The notes under the pieces were generated by a model. That model worked only from the letters and a program-made list of their open reading frames with translations. It made no database searches and was not told where the DNA came from. The translations under genes were made by a program, and so were the position numbers. This document shows, piece after piece, positions 23,680-36,300 of a stretch of 64,000 nt of DNA; position 1 is the stretch's first letter; every line of letters begins with the position of its first letter. The DNA comes from Hyaloraphidium curvatum (taxonomy: Eukaryota > Monoblepharomycota > Hyaloraphidiomycetes > Hyaloraphidiales > Hyaloraphidiaceae), in NCBI GenBank assembly GCA_025558095.1, contig JAIVFI010000013.1, positions 372,001-436,000 on the forward strand, in the 5' to 3' direction.

Positions 23680-24919
23680 CTAGGATGGCACGTTTGAGAA
23701 CAGATACGATATGGACTCCCCGTTGTGGGTTCTCCGGATTGCCTCGGCAATAGTCGCGGAAATGTCAATCGTTTCCAGCTTCGGACAGAGGAGCTTCTTG
23801 TCCTCGTGCGGGATTGTGTTTGTGACGACAACCTTCGACAACGGCGAGTTGTTTATGACGTCGATGGCTTTGCCCGAGAGAACACCTGCGAACCACTGGT
23901 GAGATACGAGGGGAGGATATGGCCGGATGTCCTACCGTGGGTCACACACGCGTAAACCCGGGTCGCGCCGTTGTCCTTCAGCACGGACGCTGCAAGACCC
24001 AGGGTGCCGCACGTATCTGCCATGTCGCTGGAGGCACGATGAGGGAGGTTCCGACCGAACTCCGCGCGCGCCCCACTCAACCAAAATGCAGGCCTTGCCC
24101 GCCACGTCGCCAACAAGCACCATCCTGGAGATCTCGTTCGCCTTTTTCCGCTCCTTGTGGATCATTGCAAAGTCCAGGTTCAGGCGGTCGGCGATTGACG
24201 TTACTCTGCGGCCGAGCCAACTTCAGCCGAAAAGCCAACAGGCCAGCAACTGCCCCACCGCTTGGCGCCGCCGGCATCCGGGGAGACAATCACGAGCTCG
24301 CCAGTCTTATACTCCGGGATATTCTCCTTAATGTACTTCAACGTCGAGGGCTCGGCGTAGAGGTTGTCCACGGGGATGTTGAAGAACCCCTGGATCTGGC
24401 TGGCGTGGAGGTCCATGGTGATGACGTGGTTGGCGCCGGCCACCGTCAGCATGTTGGCGACGAGCCGGGCCGTGATCGGCGCTCTGCTCTTGTCCTTTTT
24501 GTCCTGGCGCGCGTAGGGGAAACAGGGTATGACCGCCGTCACGCGCCGCGCCGAGGCCGTCTTGCAGGCATTGATCATGATGAGCAGCTCCATGAGGTTA
24601 TCGTTGATCTCTCCGCAACCCGACTGGATGATGTAGACATCCTCGTCGCGAACCGACTCGCCGATGGTGATCGAGGTCTCGGTGTTCGAGTACTTGAGCA
24701 CCGCGGCCTTGGAAAGCTCCAACCCCAGCCGCCTTCACCGCAACCATGGGCCAAAAGAAAGAACGCGTGCCGCGTCCGTGACGAACGATGCGGAGACGTC
24801 CGTTGGTCAGAGCCTCGGGACCGACTGGACAACAGAGCGACGCACTTGACGATCAGTTTCGCCAGTTCCAGATGCGAGTTCCCGGCAAAGACCCGAATAG
24901 AGTTGTCATTGCCGCTCAT
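23680..24919 (-). CDS. PRS: ribose-phosphate pyrophosphokinase (PRPP synthetase)
   Basis: Transfers pyrophosphate from ATP to ribose 5-phosphate, supplying PRPP for purines, pyrimidines, His, Trp and NAD. Five exons: [37 protein letters not shown] with [27 protein letters not shown] and [50 protein letters not shown] (PRPP loop) with VYACVTHG; and [20 protein letters not shown] ending [11 protein letters not shown]. All junctions keep phase, including AA|GTGCGT and GA|GTGGGG donors. Length is about 320 residues, typical of a non-insert Prs. Its stop is 38 bp from the convergent ENP2 stop. Confidence 0.96.
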
Positions 24920-25110
24920 TCCGGTCGCAATCGACCCGGAACGACGTGCGGCGCGAGTCCGTGGCGGGAGTGATGGGCTGTCCAATAAGGCGGCCCCAGA
25001 GAGGCGGCGGTGGCCGCGACGCGAGCGATCAATCCGCTTCAGATCCTGACGCTGCAATGCTTGCGACGGTCGAACCCGAAGAGCAATCCATACCGTTGCC
25101 GCCAACCAAA

Positions 25111-26608
25111 ATGGCTCCTCCAAGCAAGACGACTCCCGGGGAAGGCGAGGCCCCGCCGCACGCCGAGCCAGAGCCGACCGAGACCGGGACGGGCATCCCA
25201 GCCAAATACAAGGACGGGGCGGATCCCGATGCGGAGGCGAAGGACACGACGGTCAACGTATCAGCCGCTGAGGTTCCCTCGCCAACCGAGCCGGTGCGGG
25301 AGGCTGGAGGCGAATCGGTCTCGCCGGCCGAGGACCCCGCTCAGGAGGGCGTGGACGCGGTCCCCACCATGCTGGATGCCGGAAGGAAGCACTTCACCCT
25401 GCAAAACTGGGAAGGTGCCGTGCAGCTATTTGGCAAAGCGGCCGAGATCCTGTGAGCTTCCTGTGCCCCTGTCGTCGTATTCTTCTGAGCCCCGTTCTCT
25501 TAGGTCGTCCGTCTACGGGCCCTTCGCCCTCGAGTGTGCCGAAGCCATGGTTTGGTACGGCAAGGCTCTTATCCGCAATGCGGTCGCGCAAGCCGGCTTG
25601 GTGGACACAAAGAACGCCGAAAAGAAGCAGATCGGAACCGCGGACGCCGAAGGTTGGTCTCGCCGATGCCTGCTCCGCCTGTTCTGAACGGCTCCCTGCA
25701 GTCGGTCCGTCGTCGCACTTTGTTTTCGAGGACGACGCCGAAGAGGCGAGCGAGGGGGAGGAGGAGGCCGGCGAAGAAGCGGCCGACCAGGGGACCTCAG
25801 CGCAGCCTGACGGCGAGCAGGAGATTGACACGGACGAGACCGACGACGACTTCACGTTGGCATGGGAGGCACTGTCGGTCGCGGCCAAGATCTACGAAGG
25901 CCAGACATCGGAGGATTGCAAGCGCCGCCTCGCCGACGTTTACATGCTGATGGGAGACTGCTGCCTCGAAGACGGTGAGCTGGTCGTTTGCCCGCCATGT
26001 GCCGCGTTGGAGCCGTTCCTTCCCAGACAACAGCACTCAGGCGATCGAAACTTTTAAGAAGGCTCTCGATCTCAAGGTGTCCTATCTTGAACCCTCAGAT
26101 CGCGAGCTGGCCGAGGTTCACCATCTTCTGGGCCTCGCTTACGAGCATGATAACATGATTGCCGAGGCGGTCGCGCACGTCGAGAAGGCCCGCGGGGTGC
26201 TCGAGAAGCGCATCGTTGTCCTTAAGGAAGGGGGCAAGGTTGACGGTGGGGACAAGGGAAAGGGCAAGGTCGACCCCGCGCAGGCCAAGGCCGAGGAGGA
26301 AATCGTGGAGCTTGAATCTCTGATCGTGGAGATCGATGCCAAGGTTCGCTCGGCGTGCCTGTCTGCCTTTCCCTCGCTTACTGCCCATTCGACAGATGGA
26401 CGACCTGCAGAATCTCGCAGCCCAGCAAGCTGAAGGAGACGCAGAGGCCAAGAAAGAGACCATGGCCTCATTGCCGCAGCCCGGGGCGCCCGTCAATGAT
26501 CTCAGCACCCTGATTGTGAAGAAGAAGCGCCGTGCCGAGGACGTCAACCCCGGGCCGGTCGAGACAGAATCAGAGGCCAAGCGGCCCAAGACGACGGACG
26601 CAGAGTAA
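25111..26608 (+). CDS. NASP: NASP/Hif1-type histone chaperone (SHNi-TPR)
   Basis: Binds histone H3 or H1 for nuclear import and storage. An acidic, Pro-rich N-terminus precedes TPR1 (AGRKHFTLQNWEGAVQLFGK), then YGPFALECAEAMVWYGKALI, an acidic insert DETDDDFTLAWEALSVAAKI, and SHNi-TPR units RLADVYMLMGDCCLEDG and QAIETFKKALDLK with LAEVHHLLGLAYEHD. The C-terminus is a basic nuclear-localisation region (KKKRRAED, KRPKTTDAE). Four introns, all phase-consistent. The start is uncertain: this ATG has the best context (CCAAAATGG), but an in-frame ATG lies 54 bp upstream. Ends 27 bp from the convergent SART3 stop. Confidence 0.9.
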
Positions 26609-26635
26609 AGCATTGTTTGTAACGCGGTGGGAGCG

Positions 26636-29600
26636 CTACAAATCCTTGCCCTTCAGAAACATGCTCCGGAAATCGGCGTTCGATCGTGCCGGGGCCTTGG
26701 CGCCGCCCGAGTCCGTTTGGGTCGGCTCAGGGGCACTTGGCCTTGCATCTGGCCCAGCACCGATGCCCAGCCTCCGTCCACGTCCCCTGCTGGCTCCGAG
26801 CCCCGGTCTCGCCGCGCGTGGAGTCGCGTTGCTGCCCTGATCCATGCTCATCGCACCGTCTCTCCGGTCCGCAAATGACGCCCCTCCTCTCCCCCCCCTG
26901 CCACGAGTAGATGCCGGCCCCGCTTTCCCTCGCTGCTTCGCCTTTGGATCAGAATGCTCGACGAGCAGCGGCCTTCCGCCAAGGTCCGTGTTATGCAGGT
27001 TCAGAGCCGCAGCCGCGGCTTCTTCGGTTGCAAACTCCACGAACGCAATCCCGCGAGACTGCCCGTCTTCAAACCTGAGGATCCTGACCCCGGTCACATC
27101 TCCGAAAGCAGAAAACACTGATTTGAGATCATCCTCCGTCGAACTCCGGGGGAAGTTGCGGACGAAGAGCTCCTTCAAGTCGATCCTGTGCAATGATTGT
27201 CACTTTTCGCTGGCGTTAAACGGCGGGGACAAACACTAACGTGGGGGCAGTTTGCTTCGGATTGGAGATTGCGACCTTGATCGGCTTCCCACCCTCGAGG
27301 GGTTGCCCATTTAGTGAGCAGCTTTCCTGTGCAGCAGCCTGAGCCGCATTTGAGACAAAGGGCGGCCCTGCGACGTCATGAACCAACCTGTTTTGAAAAT
27401 TCGACATACGCGAAAGCAGTCGTATCGCGCCTGACTATGCGAATAGCTCGGATCTCGCCAAACTGCCGCAGGCTTGAGGACGGTAGGCAACGCAAGGACG
27501 ACAGCAAAGGCTTACCGGCAAGAACAGAGGCCTGAGCTGACCCTCGACAACATCGACGGGCAGCTTAGAGACGTATACGGTTCGAGCCGCATCCGAGTCG
27601 ATATCCATCTCGGCTCCATGACCCGTGTCATTGCTGATGAAACGTTAAACGTTGAAGCCATAGGTCACATGACCTCGGCAGCATCACCTTGCATCTGGCT
27701 CGGCCTTGTGAGCAGGGACAGCGCCATCGCCAAGGTCATCCGGCCCTTCAGTGGCCTTCGCTTTCTTCTTGGGCGGCAGGCTACCACTCGCGGCCTTCTT
27801 CCGCTTCTTGCTGGCGTTGTCCGACTCGACCTCTTGCATCCCGCCCATTTCCGTCTCGTTGGCGGTTTCGAAGGCCGCCATAGTCTGCAGAGGACGCTGG
27901 AGCCTCCGAATACGTTTCCATCGGCGCAAATATCACCTTCTCCATCTTCGCAGCAAGCTGACGTCGTCGAACTCCTATGCGCTCCATTGCGGCATACGTG
28001 GCATGTATGTCGCCGTGCTCGCGTTCAAAGCTCAGCCATGCGTCAAAAAGGGCTTCTGGCCAATCCAAGTTTCGATTCACGGCTTGCTTGAACAAGGTGC
28101 GGCATTTCTCGTAATCTCCGTGTGATCTGCACGACGAGTAAAGCACCGCAAACGACGGCCCGAACGCGGGCGGCCGTACCTCTCCGAATCGATAAACTCC
28201 AACCAAAACTGAGCCTCGACGCCGTGTCTCTTGATCAGCGCTTCCCAGCCCTTCCGAGCCACCTGATAATCTCCAAATCGCCGCCGTTCGATCGAAATTC
28301 GCCATCTCGGCATCGTTTCCATGGGATCCCCGTTGGGATGTACTGAATGGGAGACACAATGAGTCGGCTGCGGGACAGCGTTTGTGTCGACAGCTCACAA
28401 TCGTCGAACATCTTTTGGCACTCATCGGAAGCAGCGCGGAAGCTTTGGATCGCATCGGAACCTGATGCATGCGGATGAGTACACAGCGCGCACATCACCA
28501 AGCAGGACGTCTCACCTAGATCCTTAAGGCTTCGATTCAGATACTCGAGTTTCGCAAGAAGCAACTTGAGGAGCTCGGTAGGAGAGGTCAGGATAGGTTC
28601 GTTCGAAAGAGCGGTGAGGTAGAGCGCCTCAATCTCATCGCTTGATGCCTCCTTCCGTTCCTAAAAGATGCTTTCCGGGTCAGAGGAAAGCTCAGTCCGC
28701 TGACCTCGAACACACCATGATTCTCAGGCGGTGCGCCCAGAGCTCTGCTGACCAGGGACAATTGCGTGTGCTCCTTTCCGCGACCGCAGCAGCTACGTCC
28801 ACGAGTTGCGTCTTGCTCATCTAAAGCGGTGGAGGATGGCCGCATCAGTGTCCATGCGACCGACGGCGGCATGGACACGCACGAGGTAGACGATGAATGA
28901 ACTCCAAACTGAAGGATCCAAGCAGCGGGCGGCAACGGCTCGCTCGTACAACGTTCGGATCCGAAGGACGTCCTTTGTCTTTTGCTCCTCGAATACGACG
29001 TAGTTCAATATTGCTTCGTCGCCGAACCCGGAGGCAAGCTGCATTCGACGATCGTCAGACGCACGCCGCTAACGGTCAAGTGACATACCAGCGATTGCTC
29101 CAGCTGATCCCGATCCGCCAGCTCCGCTTTCCCGCGATTGTAATGCGGCATCATTGCCACCAGGTTTGCCTCGTAGTGCTGATTATCGTTGGCGGTTTCG
29201 AAGGAAGAGTAGAACGAGAATGTGTCCTCGATGGCTTCCGATCGAAGTGTCAGAAGTACGAACCGGTGGGTTCAACATTTGACTTACTGCGGTGTGGAAC
29301 CCGAAGCCGATCACGGTACAGGGTGCGAATACGGTTCACCTGGGCCTCTCTAGGTTCTGGCGCAGTCAGCTGCGACTGGTCAGGAAGAAAGTTCACATGG
29401 GGCGCGGTGGCTTACGCGATCGAGCAACTGAACTTCGAAGTCGCGGAACGCATCCCAAACGAGGTGGCTCTGTGACGTGTGCGTCAGCGGCATCCACCTA
29501 GATCGTGGCATGGTCACCTCTTGAATGTGCCACTGGCATGCGGAGTTGGCTCTCTGGCACAGGCTGCGCACTTCTTCTTCCGCGAGAATGGGGTCCGCGT

Positions 29601-30017
29601 CTGGGTCCGAAAACTCCACCGCCAACGCGATGTGAAGAGCGTACAGCTTCGGAGCTATTAGTTCCGAGGAGTGCGAAGGCGTCAGCAACCCGGAGACAGA
29701 ATGTCCCTCGCCGTCCCACATAGGTAGTCCTGAACTGCCCGGCCGCACAAGTCGAGCACGAATCTTTTCTGATTGGCCGCCGCTCCTTCGTAGTTTTCGT
29801 CCTCAATCCATTCCTCCCAAAGCTCCTCGCTCAAAGGGAAGCTGGCGGCCATGTCCTCCCGCGCGAGACGGAGTTCCTTCGATCGCGGATGCGCGGCACG
29901 AAGGCTTCTGATTGCTGACAGCTTGGCATTGTATCCAGCCTCGCCGCCCGCGGCAGCGTCCGTTTCAGGCTGGTCGCCCGAATGCATCACGGCATCTTCG
30001 ACCCCGTCCGGATCCAT
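26636..30017 (-). CDS. SART3: SART3/PRP24-like U4/U6 snRNP recycling factor
   Basis: Nuclear factor that re-anneals U4 and U6 snRNAs after splicing. The N-terminal two thirds consist of HAT helices, for example LSEELWEEWIEDE, VWDAFRDFEVQLLDR, TLYERAVAARCLDPSVWSS, FWLEFIDSERY and KCRTLFKQAVNRN. A basic stretch (KKRKKAASGSLPPKKKAK) is a likely nuclear signal. Two RRMs follow; the second is clear (LFVRNFPRSSTEDDLKSVF, GIAFVEFATEEAA). After an RGG-rich linker the protein ends NADFRSMFLKGKDL, the Lsm-interaction peptide shared with yeast Prp24. The combination of HAT repeats and that peptide favours SART3 over Prp24. Many small exons; a few central junctions were not individually fixed. Confidence 0.93.
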
Positions 30018-30211
30018 CTGTGACGCGAAACGCGTGGGCGGAGCTGCGTCGTTCGCGTCGTGTTTTTGTGATCGATCGACGCGTTCCTACACAGACCACC
30101 CTCCCCTCTCCCCTTCATCGGCGTCTGTCAGCGCGAGTGGACCCAGCGAACCCTCGTCGGGCTCGGGTTAGCAGGTTGAAGACCGACGACTCCGTTCGTC
30201 CACTCGCCACC

Positions 30212-31553
30212 ATGGTGTTCATTGGATTCATCGGAGCCGGTTCGTGTTTCCATCGGATACTTCACGTCTCCGTGGGGCCTGAGAGTGCCTTCGGACAGGA
30301 TTCATCGGGGCAGAGGTCCTCAGGCAGCTACATGAATACCACACGAAGCACGGCGGCGTGCACCTGCCCGTCATTGCCCTTCTTGAGCTCAAAGGCCTCT
30401 TTGCACACACTCCGACGCCGACACAGCCTGGAATGGATCTTGCTCGGTGGAAGGAAGACCTGGACACCAAGGCCATCGATGCTGGCCAGAGCAACCTCGA
30501 CAACTTCGTCGCGCACATGAGCAAGTACTCTCCCAGCATCATCGTGGACTGCACCGCTTCGGAAAAGATCGCGGCCATGTACCCGATCTGGCTGAGCAAG
30601 GGCATGCACGTTGTGACGCCGAACAAGAAGGCCTTTTCTGGTCCGATCGACATCTGGCACAAGATTCGGTCCCTGTCTGCGCCCCAGCCTGGCAAGCTCA
30701 ACCAGCCTCTGTGCTATCACGAATCGTCTGTTGGTGCTGGGCTTCCCATCATCAGCACCCTGAACGACCTCGTCCGCACCGGAGACCGCGTCATTAAGAT
30801 CGAGGGCATCTTCTCGGGGACCTTGAGCTTCATCTTCAACCAGTTTTCTCCGAACGGTAGCAGCGGTCAGGCGCCATCGCCAAAGTTTTCGGACATTGTC
30901 AAGGTCGCAAAGTCAAAGGGTTACACGGTGAGTTGGCGCGCGTTGAACCGGCATGTTCACCACCAACTCCGTTCAGGAACCCGACCCCAGGGATGATCTG
31001 AATGGGGTGGACGTTGCGCGGAAGGTCGTGATCCTTGGGCGGCTTGCGGGCCTGGAATTGAGCTTGGAGCAGCTGCCGGTGGAAAACATTGTGCCCGAGC
31101 AGCTGCGGACGGTGCCGACTGCCGACGATTTCTTGGCCGGTCTTCCCAAGCATGACCAACATTTCGAATCCCTCAAGGCAGCAGCCGCTGCCAGGGGCGA
31201 GGTTTTGCGCTACGTCGGGGTGGTCGATCCCAAAGGAGGAAGCGGTGTCAAGCTCATGAGGTACGTGCCTCTGTCCGTCTGCCATGGGGCCAAATTGGAC
31301 GCAACGTGCTCAGCTACCCGAGCTCGCATCCATTCGCTTCGCTGCGCGGCTCGGACAACATCATTGCCTTCTACACCGAGGTTTCGTTCCCCGAGAACCC
31401 GTTGGTTGTTATCGGCGCAGGGGCCGGGGCCGGCGTCACGGCGTTTGGCATTTTCAGGTGCGCAGTCGTCCGACGCGGGCTTCGCTGCGCCTTACATTAT
31501 CTGCCAGCGACATTCTCCGTATCGCGGATCGTGTCCACTACGCGAAGATCTAG
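30212..31553 (+). CDS. HOM6: homoserine dehydrogenase
   Basis: Reduces aspartate semialdehyde to homoserine on the path to threonine and methionine. Exon 1 encodes MVFIGFIGA; the next completes the dinucleotide-binding loop GAGFIGAEVLRQL. Other landmarks: IIVDCTASEKIAAMYP, GMHVVTPNKKAFSGP, YHESSVGAGLPIISTLNDLV, KIEGIFSGTLSFIFNQF, the catalytic region KGYTEPDPRDDLNGVDVARK, then SSHPFASLRGSDNIIAFYT and GAGAGAGVTAFGIF. The last short exon DILRIADRVHYAKI is joined across an AG|GTGCGC donor. It is a stand-alone enzyme without aspartokinase. The stop codon is directly abutted by that of the convergent TRAP-alpha gene. Confidence 0.96.
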
Positions 31554-32725
31554 CTACTCCGACTTCGAGCCCGACTCGGCCGGTGCGGCCCTCCGCCTCG
31601 TCTTCCCGGGGCTGGTGCTGCCGGGAGCTTTGTGTACCTGTGGCCTATGTCATCCCATGTCTGCGACGGTTGCGCAACTCTGCCCACGTTTTTGACGTGC
31701 TCCGGGATCCACTCATCCTGCAGCACCTTGGGGGCGGGTGCGGAACCTTCCGTCTTCCTAACAGTCCGCGCCGCTCCCCGCTTGCCTCGTCCCTTCCCGG
31801 AGGGGAAGAACTGTTCTCGGATCAGGTAGCCGGCGCCCACGGCGATGGCGATGAGAATGACATAGAGGAATATTCTGGGAGGCAGGGAGCTCGAGATGCA
31901 GTGTGACAACCGTCCCGAGAAAACTCACGCCTGCAAATCGTAGAAGTGCATCTCCTGTTCCGTGATGTTGATGGTGCCTCGGAAGGCGTAGTTACGGTAA
32001 GATTGGTTGTTCTGGTCACAAGGTCGGTCAGGCAGAACCGCTGCCGCCGACTCGGCGCCGCCCACCGCGTCCATGTACTCTGCAATCACGACCATTCCCA
32101 GATCCTCGGGATCGATGTCCACCCGGAAGTAGTAGGGCATGGATTCCGTATTCCCCGGTTGGACGACGCGGCCATACCGGTAGGCCGACAGCTGCGGAAC
32201 AGACTCGTCGGCGACAACGACGCAGAGCGCAGATGTCTTCTTACGTTGCGCAGAACTTGGGAGAAGTTGTTGGGAGAAACGAGGACACCGGCCATGGCTA
32301 TGGCGGTGTCAGCACGAGGCCATCGAGCCAGTCGACACTGGCCTCACCCAGGATCGTGTAATTCATCTTTCCATTGTTCGTCACGTTGATCGCGAGGAGC
32401 GTCGGCTCCCCGGAAACCACATCTGCAGCAGCGCCGTTAACGCGTCCCCAGGTCGTGCGAAACGGGCTCGATGCCCACTGCTGAAGGGGTTGTTCGGGAA
32501 CTCGCTCGTGAACTCGAGGTCCGAAGCCTCCTCCGGTAAGCCGTCGGCCGCCATGCTCGCTCCAGCGGCCTCGGGTTTGTCCAGGTCTTCAACCGCGTCA
32601 TCCTCGACCGCGCGAGCCAGCCCCACTGCGCGCGGAAGTGAGAAATCCCGCCGTACCGCCCACTAGCCGTGCTCACGGCACGCGAAGAGGAGAGCTACGA
32701 GCCACAGGAGTCGGAGCGCCCTCAT
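31554..32725 (-). CDS. IRC22: TRAP-alpha/IRC22-like ER membrane protein
   Basis: Homologue of the alpha subunit of the translocon-associated protein complex (fungal Irc22). A signal peptide MRALRLLWLVALLFACLG is formed across a TGC C|GTGAGC donor, followed by an acidic luminal stretch (VEDDAVEDLDKPEA). The luminal beta domain has GEPTLLAINVTNNGKMNY, GVLVSPNNFSQVLRN, YYFRVDIDPEDLGMVVIAEY and YRNYAFRGTINITEQE. A membrane span (IFLYVILIAIAVGAGYLI) and a basic cytosolic tail follow. The final exon ends PAESGSKSE. All junctions are phase-consistent; reading through the last donor instead would add an unrelated Arg/Pro-rich tail. About 270 residues. Role in translocation is inferred from the family. 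Confidence 0.88.
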
Positions 32726-32814
32726 TCTTACTAGGGCGGTGATGTGATGTGCTGGCGTGTCTTGGGTGCGGCCGACGCCGAACGCGCCGCCAAAAACACG
32801 AATCGCAACACAAA
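32726..32814. promoter_or_regulatory. 89-bp TRAP-alpha/DPH3 divergent promoter
   Basis: Both start codons lie within 90 bp, leaving room for little beyond two core promoters and short leaders. The DPH3 ATG has an A-rich context (CACAAAATGG). Confidence 0.5.
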
Positions 32815-33168
32815 ATGGCTCTGTTCTACGACGAGGGTGCGCGGCCGGAGCGACTGTTGTTCTACTTGTGTTCCAGCTGATATCGGCATTGCTCCAGTGG
32901 AGGTCGAGGACATGGACTTCGATGCGGAGCTGTCAACCTACTTCTACCCCTGCCCTTGCGGAGACCGCTTTGCCATCACCTTGGTCGGTCTGCTATTGGA
33001 ACCTCTAGACCTGAAAGAGGATCTCATACCAAGCTCTCCATGCAGGATGAATTGGCGAATGGCGAGGAGGTCGCGCGCTGCCCCTCGTGCTCCCTCATCA
33101 TCCGCGTCATCTACGACCCCAGCGAGTTCGCAAGAGATGCTGAAACGATAGATCTCGATGCCGACTAG
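32815..33168 (+). CDS. DPH3: DPH3/KTI11, diphthamide synthesis CSL zinc protein
   Basis: Small electron donor for the Dph1-Dph2 radical enzyme that starts diphthamide formation on EF2; also needed by Elongator for tRNA wobble modification. Three exons (22 nt, 32898-32983, 33046-33168) give 76 residues. The CSL zinc finger is complete: [12 protein letters not shown], then [14 protein letters not shown]. The start MALFYDE fits the family. Confidence 0.96.
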
Positions 33169-33329
33169 GCTGGACTATCGCGGTATTCTCTTCTCCCCCC
33201 GCCTTTGCCTTGTCGCACCGAGGAGCGGCCCGCGCGCCGCACATTTTGGACTGGCGCTACAATGGCCTTGAGGGTGAGGCAAGCAACCTGTTCGACGATC
33301 AGGCAGTCTGTTAATCGCCGCAGACTACC

Positions 33330-36300
33330 TCAGGTCATCGGCGGCCCAGACAATATGGCGTCTGCTACTTGTTCCTTCCGCTCGCGTGGAATCCGCGACC
33401 GCTGCGACCAATCGAACTCCGCTGCGAGCCATTCGGGGACGGTGCTCCTCCCCAGCCAGCTCTGCAGGATCAGCCAAGAACCTTCCCAATCTTTCGAGGC
33501 TACCGTACGCCAGAGCAAAGTGCTTTCTTGGGCCATGTCGCCGGAGGCGCCGATGATGTCCAAGAGGGGGGCAATGCCACTCTCGACGAGCATCATTTCC
33601 TTCACACCGAGCGGAACGTTTTGCACCAACGCCGACGTCAATGCCACGAGGCTTCGCATTAGCCTTTGGTTGTAGGCGTGCTTGGAAGTGACTAGCAGGC
33701 GCCCGTCGCCGTTCGACTCGTCAGAGGTCCGGAACACGGATTTCCAGATGCTCAACATCCTCGGAAGGAGATCCTCGCGGGCCCTTTTGGTCATGAAGTC
33801 CTTGCCCACCTCCACCGCCGTGGCAATGGCAGACACTGCCTCCAAAGCAACGAACCGGTCCGAGTCCGACAGCCGAGACACCAGGACAGGCCATAGTCGG
33901 TGTAGGAGAGGTAAGAGCTCGCCATTGTCTTTTTGCAGAGCAACGAAGCCGGTTCTGAAGAGAACGAGAAGCCCCCGCCGCACGGCGGGCGAACCGTGTG
34001 AAGCGAAGTGGCTGCACTTCTCCAGCACGCTGGCAAGGAGTTTTGCCTTGCCTGGGCGCCCATTGGCTTGCTCGGCCCCATCATCTCCCGCTCCGGAGCA
34101 CCGTCCAGTCTCATCCAAAACCTCGTCATTCAGAGAGGCTGACGGAGCTTCTCGGTCTGCTGCGTTTGGGCCTGGCCCCCATTTCAACCAGAACGCCTTC
34201 ATGTCCATAGTCGCACCACCGGGGAATTCTCGAGGCAACCCGGGTAAGTCAGCAGAGAAGACTTCGGGGTCCCCCTTTGCCTCTGCCCGGTCCTCGTCAG
34301 GTCCTGCTGATGCCAGCGCGCCGCAGACATCTCCCAACACACCCAACAACGATGTCACGACATCCTCGTTCCTTTTCCAAACGTCCAGAGCGTCCATGAC
34401 TTCATCAAGGGTATCTTCGATGAGGGGAGCGATGGAAGGTCCCGCCAGCATAATCGCAGACTGCAGGGCCTTTGGAACGCGGGGAAGCAAGAAAAGGCGA
34501 CGGAGCCGTGAACAAAACATGTCGATCACAGAGTCCATGAGAGAGACGACTAGTTCGGCAGGTGAAGGATATCCGAGCCGCGCGGCAAGGGAACGCAGCA
34601 CGTCATCGGAGGACGAAGGGCCAGCCCTCTCTCGGACACCAAGGGAGCACAAGCAAACGAAAACGATATCGGGCAGATGCAGCTCCAGATCGCCGAGGTC
34701 CATCCGTTGGCAGCAAATCCCGATCACATCCGCAATAAGAGCAGCATCTCGTTCCCCGATGATCGCACCTTCGCTTTCGGGCGCGTTACTGCTGTCAGCG
34801 TCCCGCCGGAGCGCGCTGCGCAGAACGCGTCGAAGAGCAGCGGCTTGAAGCGGTGAACGTGCATCGTCGTTGACGTGTCGAAAGATGAAAACAAGGCCGG
34901 GCGACAAATCGTGGTGATCGAGCTGATGAACGACCATGTCCGCTACCTCGTCCTGAAACGAAGGTATACAACCGCCCACCAGCTTCATCAAGTCGCCCAG
35001 AAGAAGCAAGGCGGGTTCCAACCCGGCGCCGGACGACTCCCCGTCGAGAGCCGCTATAGAACTATTGGTCGTGATGCTGCCCTTCCCACCGTAATCCAAG
35101 GACGAGAAGAACATGCTGACGCCGGCGGTGGCCGGAATACCGCGCGTGACCCGCTTGCCCGACCGTCCGTGCAACAGCTCAGTCACCACTCCTTCGAAAT
35201 CCGAGAGCCATCGACCAGCAAATTCGATCCGGAGGGTTCGGAGCGACCAAAGCTTCGCGGCGTGGCGCAGGCATCCCTTTAGGAAAAGAATCGACTCGAA
35301 CCGTGCCTCTCCCAGCGAGTACTGCCGGACTGCGGATGGCAGTGCCTCGAAGCAGGCAAGGAACCGCTCATGGGTCGACTTCAGTATGGCCTCCCAGCTC
35401 TCGTCGCTGCTCAATTGAAGGCGCTCCAGGATTCGTCGGGCGGCGTCCCCTGCGCCGCCTTCCGATTCTCCGAGGACAAGTATAGACTCCAGCCCGACTG
35501 CAGCCAATGCGGGGCGCACCGTACGCCCATCCGACAGCGCAACGTGCGCTAGACCGAGCGCAGCCTCCTTCACGTAGGGATGAGGGTGACCGCATAGCTG
35601 GGCGAGCAGGACGGCGGCGAGCTTTTCCATACGAGCTGACGCGATTGCCAGCGACGGCATTTCAGATTTGCTGAGATCGCTTGGGCGATCAGACCCAGAC
35701 GAGATGCTGAGCAGGGTTCCGTTCGAATCCGTCCAGTTGCCCACGTGCGCTATCCAATCGTCAAGCGACCGAGGCGTGGTGTCCCCACTGTCTTGCGACC
35801 GCAACAGCAGCAAGACGGCAGATAGGCAAGTCGAAGCTATGCCAGCCGCCGCTACGATCACGGAGTGATGTTCCTTTGCATCTCGTAGGCACAATCTGGA
35901 GACCGAGCTTACGATTCCCGGAAGGAAACGTCCAAGTAGGGTCCACGAGGAGCAGACAAGTTGAACCAAAGCTTTCAGCACGCCAAGCGAGGATCGGCGT
36001 ACATCCAGCCCAAGCGCGACGTCCTCGGCGGCGGTCACGAGACCAAGAACGGCGTGCGCCAATGGCTTCCGTATCAACTCGCTGCCATTGCCGAATGGAG
36101 CGTCGGGATCACGCTTCGGGCGCTTGGCTTCAGCCGCGATAAGGCTAGCAAGGCATTGAATCGCCGCCAATCGCAGTTCATCCGGCACAACCGAGAGTGT
36201 CGGCCCCCCTGTGGCAGACAAGCGCCGGAAGCCTCCGCTGGCGACGTAGACCGCGAGGACGGTCAAAAGTTCCAATGCATTGTCCCCCGACAGTCCGGCG

